Assembly (NCBI GenBank): GCA_016213865.1
Contig: JACQZL010000084.1
Span: forward strand, 21,962 to 46,305
Direction: 5' to 3'
DNA: 24,344 bases
Source: Candidatus Rifleibacteriota bacterium
GTDB lineage: Bacteria; UBP17; UBA6191; JACPRK01
The position numbers were made by a program, and so were the translations under genes. The notes below the pieces were generated by a model. The model ran no database searches. It saw nothing but the letters and a program-made list of their open reading frames with translations, and was not told the origin of the DNA. Numbering within the stretch: position 1 is the first letter of the stretch; each line of letters starts with the position of its first letter. Shown piece after piece: positions 14,244 through 22,196 of the stretch.

Positions 14244-16043
14244 ATGCCCTCGCGCGCTTCCCTCGTCCTTGGAATCAACTCGGCCTACCACGAATCGGCC
14301 GCTGCGATCGTCAGGGGTGGCCGCCTCTTGGCTGCCGTCGAGGAGGAGCGCTTGACACGAGTCAAGCACGGCAAGGCGGCCCGGATCGACAATCCCGACC
14401 AGTTGCCGTGGCAGGCGATCGAGTGGGTCCTGGCGGCCGCGGGGACTCACCTGACGGCAGTGGACGCGATTGCCTACTCGCTCGTCCCCGGCAGGCGTTG
14501 CTTGACGATCGGGCGCGACCCGGAAGGCGTGGACGAGGCCGCCGGCTTCGGCACCGAGGCCGGTGAGCTCGAGTTCGACGCGCGCGTACGTCGGGTCCCG
14601 AACCTGGTGGCGGACCGAGCCGGCGCCAGCGAGCTGGCCGAGCGTGTCGAGTTCGTGCCGCACCACCTGGCCCACGCTGCCAGCGCGTTCTACCCGAGCG
14701 GCTTTCCGGACGCCGCGGTCCTCGCCGTGGACGGGATCGGCGAGGACGCCACCTCCTGGTTGGGAAAGGGCGGCCCCCGCGGTCTGACGCTCCTGGAGGA
14801 GATCCCCTATCCGCACTCCCTGGGCATGCTCTGGGAGCGCGTCGCGGTCTATCTCGGCTTCACGCCGTACGATGCCCCGAAGGTCATGGGCCTGGCGGCG
14901 TGGGGCGACGCGGCGCGCTTCCAGCGTGAGGTGGCCGAGCTCCTCCGAGTTCCCGACGCCGGGGGAGGAGAGCCCGGCGGGCCCGTCCCTCCGTTCCTGG
15001 TCGACGCCGGCACCGCCGGCCTCAGGGCCCCCGACCTGACAGGCCTCGAGCGGGTCTTCGGCCCCGCGCGCCGTCCCGGCGAGCCGCCCGACGGGCCCCG
15101 CTTCGCGGCGGTGGCGGCGGCCTTGCAGCAGCGGACCGAGGAAGCCCTGCTGGCGACCTGCCGGCGACTGGCGCGCTCGAGCGGCAGCGCCAATCTCGCG
15201 TACGCCGGAGGCGTCGCCCTCAACTGCGTGGCCAACGCCCGTCTGGAGCGCGACGGCCCCTTCGAGCGCCTCTACCTCCCGCCGGCCGCGCACGACGCGG
15301 GAACGGCCGTGGGGGCAGCGTTCTGCGTTGCCCACGTGCTGGACGGACAGCGGCCCCGAGGGCCCGTGGCGCAAGACGTACCGCCGGCCCCCTTCGTCGG
15401 ACCTTCCTTCGACCCGAAGAGGATTGACGCGGCTCTCTCGAGTCTGGCGCTGCCCATCCGGCCTGTGGCGCAGCCGGAGCGGACGGCTGCCCGCATGCTG
15501 TCTCGCGGTCTGCTAGTCGGCTGGTTCCAGGGGCGGCTCGAGTTGGGCCCCCGGGCCCTCGGTCATCGCTCGCTGCTGGCCGACCCGCGTCATGAGGAGA
15601 CGCGGCGCTCGCTCAACCTGCGCATCAAGCACCGCGAGCCTTTCCGTCCGTTCGGGGCCTCGGTGCTGGAGGAGGACGCGGACGCCTGGTTCGAGCTGCC
15701 GTCCGCCCGGCCCGGCGCGGCCGGTTCGCGAGACTTGATGCTGCTGGCCTATCCCGTCAGGCCGCATCGCGCCGCCGACATCCCGGCCGTGGTCCACCGG
15801 GACGGCTCCTGCCGCATCCAGTGCGTCTCTCGAGACGCCAGGTTCCGCGCGCTCCTCGCCCATTTCAAGACGCTCACCGGAGTGCCTCTCGTCCTCAACA
15901 CGTCGTTCAATGAGAACGAGCCGATCGTCTCCTCCCCCGAGGATGCGCTGCGCACGTTTCAGCGAACGGGCCTCGACGCGCTCTTCCTGGAGGATCGGCT
16001 GGTCCTGCGCCCGGGGGTCGAGCCCGGGCTCGACGAACCATGA
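14244..16043 (+). CDS. Carbamoyltransferase, NodU/CmcH/TobZ family
   Basis: 599 residues, close to the family norm of about 570-620. The N-terminal Kae1/ASKHA-like domain begins GINSAYHESAAA and carries HHLAHAASAF (His140, His141, His144; metal-binding in TobZ), Val-Asp163-Gly-Ile-Gly-Glu and AYAGGVALNCVAN. The C-terminal YrdC-like domain carries GPRALGHRSLLADPR (from residue 435), Pro-Phe-Arg-Pro-Phe-Gly-Ala and LNTSFNENEPIV. The family makes carbamoyl-adenylate from carbamoyl phosphate and ATP and transfers the carbamoyl group to hydroxyls of sugars or natural products. The acceptor here is unknown. ATG 14244 gives the motif-bearing N-terminus immediately; no convincing Shine-Dalgarno is seen. 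Its stop overlaps the next start (ATGA), so the two products are probably made together. Confidence 0.93.
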   Translation: MPSRASLVLGINSAYHESAAAIVRGGRLLAAVEEERLTRVKHGKAARIDNPDQLPWQAIEWVLAAAGTHLTAVDAIAYSLVPGRRCLTIGRDPEGVDEAAGFGTEAGELEFDARVRRVPNLVADRAGASELAERVEFVPHHLAHAASAFYPSGFPDAAVLAVDGIGEDATSWLGKGGPRGLTLLEEIPYPHSLGMLWERVAVYLGFTPYDAPKVMGLAAWGDAARFQREVAELLRVPDAGGGEPGGPVPPFLVDAGTAGLRAPDLTGLERVFGPARRPGEPPDGPRFAAVAAALQQRTEEALLATCRRLARSSGSANLAYAGGVALNCVANARLERDGPFERLYLPPAAHDAGTAVGAAFCVAHVLDGQRPRGPVAQDVPPAPFVGPSFDPKRIDAALSSLALPIRPVAQPERTAARMLSRGLLVGWFQGRLELGPRALGHRSLLADPRHEETRRSLNLRIKHREPFRPFGASVLEEDADAWFELPSARPGAAGSRDLMLLAYPVRPHRAADIPAVVHRDGSCRIQCVSRDARFRALLAHFKTLTGVPLVLNTSFNENEPIVSSPEDALRTFQRTGLDALFLEDRLVLRPGVEPGLDEP

Positions 16044-17074
16044 AGCCGCCAAATGACGCGCTCCATGACGCAGCCCCCCCTGCGTCAAGCCGCTTCGACC
16101 CCGTTCCTGACGCGTACGGCGTGCGCCTGGCTCTCGTCTTCGGCAACCATGCCCCGGACGGGCTCTGTCCGTACGCCTCGGCCAGTCTCTGCCACCATTG
16201 CGACGTCGGCCTGGGGGAGGGTCGGGCTTTCAGCACGGCGATGAACCTCCGCCGGCTGGCCTGGTTTCGTGACTCGTATGCCGCGGTCTTGCCGGGTGTG
16301 ACGCATCTGGCGCTCTACAACTCCGGGTCGGTCCTGGACCCACGGCAGATGCCGCGGAGACTGCTGTTTCATCTGCTGGAGTGGGCCGGCAGCCTTCCGG
16401 CCTTGCGGGTCCTCTCGGTCGACACCCGTGAGGAGCACCTGACGCACGCGGTGCTGGGCCGGGTTTCGGAACGGCTCGGGACGGCCGTCACCCTGCGTCC
16501 GATCCTGGGGGTCGAGAGCGCGGATGACACGATTCGGCAGACCTTGCTCGAGAAGCGCATGGACCGGTGGGAGATCGAACGGTCCTTCCGCGAGACGGGC
16601 CAGGCCCGAGCTGCCGGCGCCCGCGTGGGGCTGGATGTCAACGTGGTCGTGGGGGCACCGGGCACCACGGCGGAGACGCTCATCGGCGACGCGGCCGCGA
16701 CGGCCCGTACCTGCTTCGAGCTCGGGGTGCATCACGGGGTGGACGTCGACCTCAACCTGCACGCGTACTACCCGACCCGCCGCGGCCTGGCTCGCTTTCC
16801 GGGGCACCCGCGTTGCGCCCCGGAGGCGTTTCTGGGGGCTGTCAGGCAGATCGGTGCCGTCCGGGCGGCGCTCTCGCCCTCGAGCAAGCTGTTCATCGGC
16901 TGGGAGGACGAGGGGCACGACCTCCAACCCGAGCTTCGGGCCCGCGAGCTGGAGCGCCTTAGAGCCGCCTTCGAGGCCTTTAATCGACTCCAGGACCCCG
17001 GCGTGCTGCTCGAGGCGGACGTCCCCCCGGAGGCGGTATATCACCAGGAGACCGGCGCCGTGCCGTCGGGCTGA
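16040..17074 (+). CDS. Radical-SAM-like protein (ELP3/TIGR01210-type), partner of the carbamoyltransferase
   Basis: 344 residues. Cys43-X7-Cys51-X2-Cys54 is a candidate 4Fe-4S motif of non-standard spacing (classical radical SAM is CX3CX2C). The following sequence looks like a radical SAM barrel. Leu-Tyr-Asn-Ser-Gly-Ser-Val-Leu-Asp-Pro resembles the Thr-Ser-Gly-Ser-Phe-Leu-Asp-Pro segment of the TIGR01210/archaeosine-synthase-like group. Gly-Val-Glu-Ser, with Ile-Arg and Lys further on, resembles strand 4. Val-Asn-Val-Val-Val-Gly-Ala-Pro-Gly-Thr-Thr resembles strand 5. The ATG overlaps the carbamoyltransferase stop. The function is unknown; context suggests modification of a shared substrate. 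Loss of SAM activity, or only a structural Fe-S site, is possible. Confidence 0.65.
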   Translation: MKPPNDALHDAAPPASSRFDPVPDAYGVRLALVFGNHAPDGLCPYASASLCHHCDVGLGEGRAFSTAMNLRRLAWFRDSYAAVLPGVTHLALYNSGSVLDPRQMPRRLLFHLLEWAGSLPALRVLSVDTREEHLTHAVLGRVSERLGTAVTLRPILGVESADDTIRQTLLEKRMDRWEIERSFRETGQARAAGARVGLDVNVVVGAPGTTAETLIGDAAATARTCFELGVHHGVDVDLNLHAYYPTRRGLARFPGHPRCAPEAFLGAVRQIGAVRAALSPSSKLFIGWEDEGHDLQPELRARELERLRAAFEAFNRLQDPGVLLEADVPPEAVYHQETGAVPSG

Positions 17075-17100
17075 CACGCTGCTCCCACCGTGATAAGTGC

Positions 17101-19437
17101 ATGAGCAGGAGAGCGACGCACCCGGTTGAACCCGCGTCTCTTTGGATGGATAACCCGACCGACAACGCGAGTTCTTCCGCAACGGTCCTGCTGGTCGAGG
17201 ACAGCAGCTTCGACCGTCACTGGCTGCAGGATGCGCTGAGCCGCGCCGGCTTCTCGGTCCACACGGCCGACTCGTTCGAGACCGCCTGGGATGTCCTCCA
17301 GTCGACCGCCGTCGAGACCGTCGTCAGCGACATCGTGCTGCCGTCGGCCTCGGGCCTCGAGTTGCTGCGGCGGCTTCACGAGGCTGCGCCGACCATCCCG
17401 GTCGTCCTGATCACGGCCTCCGACAAGCTCGACACGGCCGTCGAGGCGGTCCGGGAGCACGCTTTCGACTTCCTGCGCAAGCCGGTCTCTGCCGAACAGC
17501 TCGTCGCCAGCGTCCAGGCGGCTGCCGGGGAGCAGTCGCGTCGCCGGGCGAGACTGCGGGAGGTGCAAGACCTTCGCAAGGGGGTCCGCGATGCGTTGAC
17601 GCTGAACGCGGACATCGTGGAGAGCCTGACCAGCGGCCTCCTGGTCGTTGGCAACACGGGCGAGGTCCTGCTCGTCAACCGGACCGCCGAACGCTTCTTG
17701 CACCTGCGCCGGGAGGATCTCCTTGGCCGCGACTTCCGGACAATTGCGGGTCTTGACCCTTTGAGCGAGCCCATCGCACGGGGGCTGGCCGGCGCTCTCG
17801 AGTCGGGCCAGGAATCTCTCGAGTTCACCTGCCCGGGAGGTCAGCGCATCTGGCTCGGCTACACCCTGAGCCAGTTGCACGGAGGCGCAGGTGAGGCCGA
17901 ATTCCCCCCACCCCAGCCCTCCCCCGGAGGGGGAGGAGGTCAGCCCGACCAACGCGAGGGTAGTAGGGCGGGCGTCTCGCCTGTCCTGGTCCGGCGCCAG
18001 CCGGGTCAGACGGTTCTGGGCGTGATCGTCCACTTCTCGGACATCAGTGAGAAGCGCCAGCTCGAGGCGGCCATCATCCAGACCGACAAGCTCGCCACGC
18101 TCGGGACCATGGCCAGCGCTCTGGCGCACGAGATCAACAACCCGATGACCATCATGCTGGGCAACCTGGACGTGATCAGCGCCCGGCTCGCGGATTCGAA
18201 TCCGGCCCTCGTTGAACGCGTCAGTCTCGTCAGCCGCAATGCCTGGCGGTGCGTCGAGATCGTGCGCTCCTTCCTCAAGATCGCGCGGCCTCAGAAAGGG
18301 ACTCAGGGGGCAATCCGCATTGACGACATCGTGAAGGACCTGCTGCTGTTGTTGAGCCGCGACCTCTCGATGGCCAGGATCCAAGTCACCCAGGAGCTCG
18401 ACGCCCTGGGCGCCCAGCTCGACGTCAATGCCTCCCAGCTCCAGCAGGTGCTGCTCAATCTGATCCTCAATGCCCGTGACGCCATGCCGGGCGGAGGCGT
18501 CCTGACGATTCGCAGCTCGCTGGGCGACGACCAGGTGGCGATCGAAGTGTCGGACACGGGTGTCGGCATTGCGGCCGAGCACCTCCACCACATCTTCGAC
18601 ACCTTTTTTACAACCAAGGGACCGGGGCGCGGGACGGGTCTGGGCCTGTCGATCTGCCGGATCCTCGTCGAGGGGATGAAGGGCAAGCTGGAGGTCTCGA
18701 GCGAGGTCGGGAAGGGCACTTCGTTCGTGGTGCGCCTGCCTTGCGCGCTCCCTGGCCGCCTCGCCGGCGTGGCGGTCCATGCGGCCTCCCCGGTCAGGCG
18801 ACCGCTCGACCTCGACCTCTTGGTGGTCGACGACGAGCAACTCATCCTCGATTGCTATCGCGACCTGATGGCCCGGTTCGGGTGCAGGGCCGCCATGTAC
18901 TCCGAGCCGGCCGTCGCGCTCCGCGAGTTCGTTCGTGGCCGCTTCGACCTGGCGGTCCTAGACCTCCGCATGCCGGGAATGGACGGTTTCGAGCTGTGCC
19001 GGCGGCTCCACGACCTCGAACCCGACCTGCCGGTTCTGTATGCGACCGGCCTCGTCGTCCCCGAGGTCGAGCAGCAGGGTCAAGGGCCGAACGTCATGGG
19101 TTTCCTCGCCAAGCCCTTCAGCTCCGGCGAGCTTCGGGACTGGTTGGAGCGCGCGAGCCGTTCGCGCAAGGCCGGAATCCCCGCCGCCGGGCTCGTGGCC
19201 GGAGGACCGGCCGAGTCCGCCGAGCCCCTCCGCAGGGTGTACCGCGCGGTCCTGGTCTCGAGCGACGGCGCTGCTCGAGAGAAGCTGGCCCGCGGCCTGG
19301 CCCGGAGAGCCTCGAGCTGTGTGGACAGCTCCGCAACGACCCGCAGACCCGCGACGTCACGATTGTGCTGCTCTCTCCCAGACGCGAGCTGGCCGACGTC
19401 GTCCGGGCGCTGCAGTTGGGGGCCACGCACTACGTGA
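17101..19437 (+). CDS. Hybrid sensor histidine kinase REC-PAS-HisKA-HATPase-REC, C-terminus frameshifted
   Basis: 778 residues as read, without transmembrane segments, so cytoplasmic. Receiver 1 (about 28-145) has Glu-Asp near residue 35, phospho-acceptor Asp77 and Lys127. A PAS-like domain (about 175-320) follows. The HisKA box is Leu-Ala-His343-Glu-Ile-Asn-Asn-Pro. The ATPase domain has Asn-Leu-Ile-Leu-Asn-Ala-Arg-Asp-Ala, Asp-Thr-Gly-Val-Gly-Ile and Gly-Thr-Gly-Leu-Gly-Leu-Ser. Receiver 2 (about 568-690) has Val-Asp-Asp, Asp621 and Lys671. A third receiver begins near residue 717 and is broken. Residues about 268-300 are a repeat-derived insertion in the PAS domain. ATG 17101 or ATG 17146 could be the start; neither has a clear Shine-Dalgarno. 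The signal sensed and the output are unknown, and no partner regulator is adjacent. Confidence 0.9.
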   Translation: MSRRATHPVEPASLWMDNPTDNASSSATVLLVEDSSFDRHWLQDALSRAGFSVHTADSFETAWDVLQSTAVETVVSDIVLPSASGLELLRRLHEAAPTIPVVLITASDKLDTAVEAVREHAFDFLRKPVSAEQLVASVQAAAGEQSRRRARLREVQDLRKGVRDALTLNADIVESLTSGLLVVGNTGEVLLVNRTAERFLHLRREDLLGRDFRTIAGLDPLSEPIARGLAGALESGQESLEFTCPGGQRIWLGYTLSQLHGGAGEAEFPPPQPSPGGGGGQPDQREGSRAGVSPVLVRRQPGQTVLGVIVHFSDISEKRQLEAAIIQTDKLATLGTMASALAHEINNPMTIMLGNLDVISARLADSNPALVERVSLVSRNAWRCVEIVRSFLKIARPQKGTQGAIRIDDIVKDLLLLLSRDLSMARIQVTQELDALGAQLDVNASQLQQVLLNLILNARDAMPGGGVLTIRSSLGDDQVAIEVSDTGVGIAAEHLHHIFDTFFTTKGPGRGTGLGLSICRILVEGMKGKLEVSSEVGKGTSFVVRLPCALPGRLAGVAVHAASPVRRPLDLDLLVVDDEQLILDCYRDLMARFGCRAAMYSEPAVALREFVRGRFDLAVLDLRMPGMDGFELCRRLHDLEPDLPVLYATGLVVPEVEQQGQGPNVMGFLAKPFSSGELRDWLERASRSRKAGIPAAGLVAGGPAESAEPLRRVYRAVLVSSDGAAREKLARGLARRASSCVDSSATTRRPATSRLCCSLPDASWPTSSGRCSWGPRTT
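17904..17999 (+). repeat. In-frame repeat insertion inside the kinase gene (palindrome plus family D)
   Basis: CCCTCCCCCGGAGGGGGAGG at 17917-17936 is a GC-only palindrome. It is followed at 17952-17999 by a copy of the family D repeat also found at 13994-14042. The stretch is translated as a Pro/Gly-rich, then Arg/Gly/Ser-rich loop of about 32 residues within the PAS domain, without stops. Confidence 0.75.
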
Positions 19438-19514
19438 TGACGCCGCTCGAGCCGCCGGAGCTCGCCGCCCAGCTCCTCGACCTGCTGGAGCCGAAGCCCG
19501 TCCCCGGCACCTGA
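19302..19514 (+). pseudogene. Remnant of a third receiver domain in a shifted frame
   Basis: This frame encodes Leu-Glu-Leu-Cys-Gly-Gln-Leu-Arg-Asn-Asp-Pro, then Val-Thr-Ile-Val-Leu-Leu-Ser, then a Leu-Gly-Ala-Thr-His-Tyr-Val-Met-Thr-Pro-Leu-Glu segment and a final helix. This is the second half of a receiver, with Thr where the conserved Lys should be. The first strand and helix (Val-Leu-Val-Ser-Ser-Asp-Gly) are in the kinase frame up to about 19300. The phospho-Asp region of roughly 30-40 residues is absent between them, so a deletion has joined the two halves out of frame. Confidence 0.7.
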
Positions 19515-19605
19515 GACAGAGCGGAGGGACGTGGCGCCCCCGCCGGGCGGGTAACCGCTCACGGCAATCCCGCGAGGAGCATGCGAAACGACAAGTCGGA
19601 AGCCC

Positions 19606-19648
19606 TTTCACCACGAAGACACGAAGCGCACCAAGGAAGCACGAAGGT
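19606..19648 (+). repeat. Degenerate CACGAAG repeat segment
   Basis: CACCACGAAGACACGAAG is followed by two further CACGAAG-like units. This resembles the scattered 'caccacgaagacacgaag' repeats of many environmental genomes. The remainder of 19515-19661 shows nothing recognisable. Confidence 0.45.
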
Positions 19649-19661
19649 GTCCCGTGGACAA

Positions 19662-19689
19662 GACGGCCTCAGGTGCCTCCGAGGCCGTC
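19662..19689. terminator. Hairpin between the kinase gene and tRNA-Thr, candidate terminator
   Basis: GACGGCCTC (19662-19670) pairs perfectly with GAGGCCGTC (19681-19689) across a 10-nt loop. On the + strand it is followed by a T-rich CTTCCTTTGTT. On the - strand it lies 17 bp beyond the tRNA 3' end but has only TTGT after it. It could end transcription from either side. Confidence 0.5.
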
Positions 19690-19705
19690 CTTCCTTTGTT
19701 GATGC

Positions 19706-19781
19706 TGGAGCCGGCGACAGGATTTGAACCCGCGACCATCTGATTACAAATCAGACGCTCTACCGACTGAGCTACGCCGGC
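19706..19781 (-). tRNA. tRNA-Thr (anticodon UGU)
   Basis: Read on the - strand, the gene starts GCCGGCGTAGCTCAG and ends CGCCGGCTCCA. The seven-pair acceptor stem GCCGGCG/CGCCGGC is perfect. The D arm is GCTCAGTCGGTAGAGC. The anticodon stem TCTGA/TCAGA holds the loop TTTGTAA, giving anticodon TGT. The T loop is GGTTCAAATCC. CCA is encoded and the total is 76 nt. No integrase or attachment-site duplication was seen next to it. Confidence 0.97.
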
Positions 19782-19803
19782 TCGGTCTCTTCTCGAGGGG
19801 GCC

Positions 19804-19809
19804 AGTATA
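19804..19809 (-). promoter_or_regulatory. Candidate -10 box for tRNA-Thr
   Basis: On the - strand TATACT lies about 22 bases before the tRNA 5' end, a suitable distance for a short leader. It stands out in GC-rich surroundings. No good TTGACA-like -35 box is found 17 bp upstream. Confidence 0.4.
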
Positions 19810-19927
19810 CCGCGTCTCGACGGATCGGCGCGCGCAGTCCGACGCTCCCGCTTCTTCGACGCGGCCGCGCCTCTCTTTGAACCCGCGCCTTCCTGCTGCG
19901 TCGTAGGTGTGGCACGGAGGTGCTTCG

Positions 19928-21547
19928 ATGCAAGAGACCCTGGAACGCGTTCGCAGATGGCTGGTGTCCCAGAACTGCTGGTACCTGCTCTCCGGATTCC
20001 TGATGCTGCTGGGCTGCTTCCTGATGAGCCAGGCCCCGGGGGCGGATAGCGTCGAACTGGGGGCGGGGTTGAAACTGCAGAGCGTCGTGCTCGTCTACCA
20101 GGTGCTGGTCGTGGTCCTGGCCGTCTGGGTGAGGCGAAAGCTGGGCGTCGAGAACGACGCCTTCAATCTGGCCTGCGTGGCGCTGGTGCTGCTTCCCGAT
20201 CCGACCTTCTTCTCCACCCGGTTCTGGGGCCACTCCACGTCCGCCGGGCAGGCCGTGAACGGGACCGCGCTCATCGCCTCGGTGCTGATGCTGATCGGCC
20301 TGGTCGAGGGCGGGAGGTTCCCGATCGGACGTCGCTCGCTGGCTTGCTGGCTCGTAACGCTGATGGCAGTCTTCTCGGCAGGGGCCCTCATGGAGCCGGG
20401 GGCCGGCGCCCACAATGCCGTTTCGCTGGACGTCCTGGTCTTCCTGCCGCTGGTTTTGGCCGCGCTGGCCGCGCCCTGGGGCTCGGAGGCAGTGGGCAAC
20501 GACGCCGAGCGCAACGTACCGACGGATCGACGGCTCGCGAAGCACCCTGTCCTGTGGGGCAACCCGGGCAACATTTACCGGACCTACCTGGCAGCCATCG
20601 TCCTCTTCTATCCGTTCGTGGTTGTCCTGCGACACCTGTACGGGCTGGCGGCGGTCTTCGGCCAGGACCTGACGTTCCTTCACCTGGCGCCGGCTCTGCT
20701 CGGGGCCGGTGTGCTGGCGGTCAAGGCCTCGCCTGCGAACGCGCGCCGCACGGGCGCGATGGGCGGCCTCTGCGTCGTCGCCCTGATCATGGCCGGAATC
20801 CACGACGAGAGCCTGATTCCAGCCCGGGCAGGGATGCCGTTCTTCCAGCTCATGCTGGTCGCCGTGACGGCCTTCAACCTCTGGCTGCACTCCTTGACGG
20901 ACCGGCGCAGGATGCCGGCTCTGGCCGTCTGCTGCCTATTGACGCTCATCTCGGGAGGGACCCCGGCCTCCGCGGCCCAGGCCATCTGTGAGCTTCGGCC
21001 TGCCTTGCTGGCAGCTCTGGTCTCGATGCTGATGATCCACGCGCTGCGCGATGGTGGCTTCTGGGAGATCTTCCGGGCCGGTGCCGGCGCCTGGCTGCTA
21101 CTGTGCCGGGTGGCGCCGATCTCCGAGGGCGCGGCCCTTTTCCTGGGCCTGCACGGGCTCGGGTTCCTGTACCTGGCCTGCGTCCACCTCTACCCGCGCA
21201 AGGACCTCTACTGGAGCGGTCCGACAGTGGCTGCCCTGTTGCTGATCAGCCTGCTTCCTGGTTTGCACGGGAGCAGCTCCGACCTCCTCTTCTGTCGCGC
21301 CGCGATGGCCTCCGAGCTGACGATCCTCTTCATCCTTGGCTGCAACACGGTTGTCGGGAGCTACCTCTTCGTCGCCGTCGGGTTCGGCGTCTTCGAGGCC
21401 TTCGTGATGACCGTCCAGTATCTGCCCAGGGTCGACCTCGCGAAGCTGTTCTGGAGCTGGGGCGGCCCGGCGGCCGTGACCCTGGCGTTCGCCGCGCTGG
21501 GACTGGGACTGCTGGGGACGCGTGAGCGGAGCGCCGGGCGGATGTAA
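19928..21547 (+). CDS. Polytopic membrane protein of unknown function
   Basis: 539 residues from ATG 19928, which has GGAGG seven bases before it; upstream in-frame codons lack such support. The sequence is dominated by hydrophobic segments, about 13 to 15 predicted helices, joined by short charged loops. The longest loop is near residues 185-215 (Asn-Asp-Ala-Glu-Arg-Asn, then Asn-Pro-Gly-Asn-Ile-Tyr-Arg-Thr-Tyr). A short amphipathic, charged N-terminus precedes the first helix. I do not recognise a transporter, polymerase or enzyme signature. It lies between tRNA-Thr (opposite strand) and ssb, about 208 bp before the ssb start, so an operon with either is not evident. Confidence 0.82.
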   Translation: MQETLERVRRWLVSQNCWYLLSGFLMLLGCFLMSQAPGADSVELGAGLKLQSVVLVYQVLVVVLAVWVRRKLGVENDAFNLACVALVLLPDPTFFSTRFWGHSTSAGQAVNGTALIASVLMLIGLVEGGRFPIGRRSLACWLVTLMAVFSAGALMEPGAGAHNAVSLDVLVFLPLVLAALAAPWGSEAVGNDAERNVPTDRRLAKHPVLWGNPGNIYRTYLAAIVLFYPFVVVLRHLYGLAAVFGQDLTFLHLAPALLGAGVLAVKASPANARRTGAMGGLCVVALIMAGIHDESLIPARAGMPFFQLMLVAVTAFNLWLHSLTDRRRMPALAVCCLLTLISGGTPASAAQAICELRPALLAALVSMLMIHALRDGGFWEIFRAGAGAWLLLCRVAPISEGAALFLGLHGLGFLYLACVHLYPRKDLYWSGPTVAALLLISLLPGLHGSSSDLLFCRAAMASELTILFILGCNTVVGSYLFVAVGFGVFEAFVMTVQYLPRVDLAKLFWSWGGPAAVTLAFAALGLGLLGTRERSAGRM

Positions 21548-21619
21548 CGAACCGATCGAGGCGCTTTCCGCGACCCTCGGGACCGGGTCACCGCTCGCGC
21601 GGCGCCAAGTCGGCCTGCT

Positions 21620-21669
21620 CGTGTCAGCGCGTGTCAGCGCGTGTCAGCCGATTTCAGCGCGTGTCAGCG
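21620..21669 (+). repeat. Five tandem 10-bp repeats CGTGTCAGCG upstream of ssb
   Basis: Units start at 21620, 21630, 21640, 21650 and 21660. Units 1, 2 and 5 are identical, unit 3 differs in the last base and unit 4 in the first and third. The 10-bp period is close to one DNA turn. The array ends 86 bp before the ssb ATG, where a regulator might bind. Confidence 0.75.
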
Positions 21670-21743
21670 CTACCGGCCCGACCGGCGAGTTACCTTTCGT
21701 CCATCCGCGATTCCCGCGGACACGACGAAACCTCGCCGAGAGC

Positions 21744-21752
21744 GAGGAGGAG
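21744..21752 (+). promoter_or_regulatory. Strong ribosome binding site deciding the ssb start
   Basis: GAGGAGGAGG-type sequence lies 4-6 bases before ATG 21756. The frame is open further upstream to 21522 without conserved content, so this site fixes the start. Confidence 0.8.
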
Positions 21753-21755
21753 GAT

Positions 21756-22187
21756 ATGAAAATGGGATCGCTCAACAGGGTCATGCTCATCGGTAACCTG
21801 ACCCGGGACCCGGAGATGCGCACTCTCCCGACCGGCGCCGCGATGGCCTTGACGGGAATCGCCGTCAATCGGACGTACACCGACCGGCAGGGGAACCGCA
21901 AGGACGAGCCGACGTTCCTCAACCTGGTGGCCTTCGAGAAGCGGGCCGAAATCCTCGGCAAGTTCGCCAAGAAGGGCAGGCCGCTCTTTATCGACGGACG
22001 GCTGCGAGCCCGGACGGTGCAGAACGACAAGGGCGAGAGCAGGACCTTCCATGACGTCCTCGTGGAGGGCATCCAGTTCCTCGACTCGTCCCGCGGCGGC
22101 GGCACCTCGAACGGCGACGCCCAGGACCGCTCCGGGAACGTCCGCGGCGCGGCCGCCGACCTGACCGGTCCGGAGGAAGGGGACTGA
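21756..22187 (+). CDS. ssb: Single-stranded DNA-binding protein
   Basis: 143 residues. The OB-fold is recognisable: Leu-Asn-Arg-Val-Met-Leu-Ile-Gly-Asn-Leu-Thr-Arg-Asp-Pro-Glu at residues 6-20, then Ile-Ala-Val-Asn-Arg, then Phe-Leu-Asn-Leu-Val-Ala-Phe-Glu-Lys and a Gly-Arg-Pro-Leu-Phe-Ile-Asp-Gly-Arg-Leu strand, with Asp-Val-Leu-Val-Glu-Gly-Ile-Gln-Phe-Leu closing the domain at about residue 111. SSB coats single-stranded DNA in replication, repair and recombination. The C-terminal tail is short (about 30 residues) and ends Pro-Glu-Glu-Gly-Asp. The usual acidic tip ending in Pro-Phe, through which SSB recruits partner proteins, is absent. This may therefore be a second or specialised SSB. 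Confidence 0.92.
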   Translation: MKMGSLNRVMLIGNLTRDPEMRTLPTGAAMALTGIAVNRTYTDRQGNRKDEPTFLNLVAFEKRAEILGKFAKKGRPLFIDGRLRARTVQNDKGESRTFHDVLVEGIQFLDSSRGGGTSNGDAQDRSGNVRGAAADLTGPEEGD

Positions 22188-22196
22188 GGGCTCGTG

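Noticed and set aside
19515..19927. Genomic-island attachment site at tRNA-Thr
   Set aside because: There is no integrase, and I found no second copy of the tRNA 3' end within the window.
21620..21669. CRISPR array
   Set aside because: Units are 10 bp and directly adjacent with no spacers, and no cas genes are present.
21522..21755. Upstream start for ssb at 21522
   Set aside because: It would overlap the membrane-protein gene and translate the 10-bp tandem repeats. The strong Shine-Dalgarno before 21756 gives a standard SSB N-terminus.
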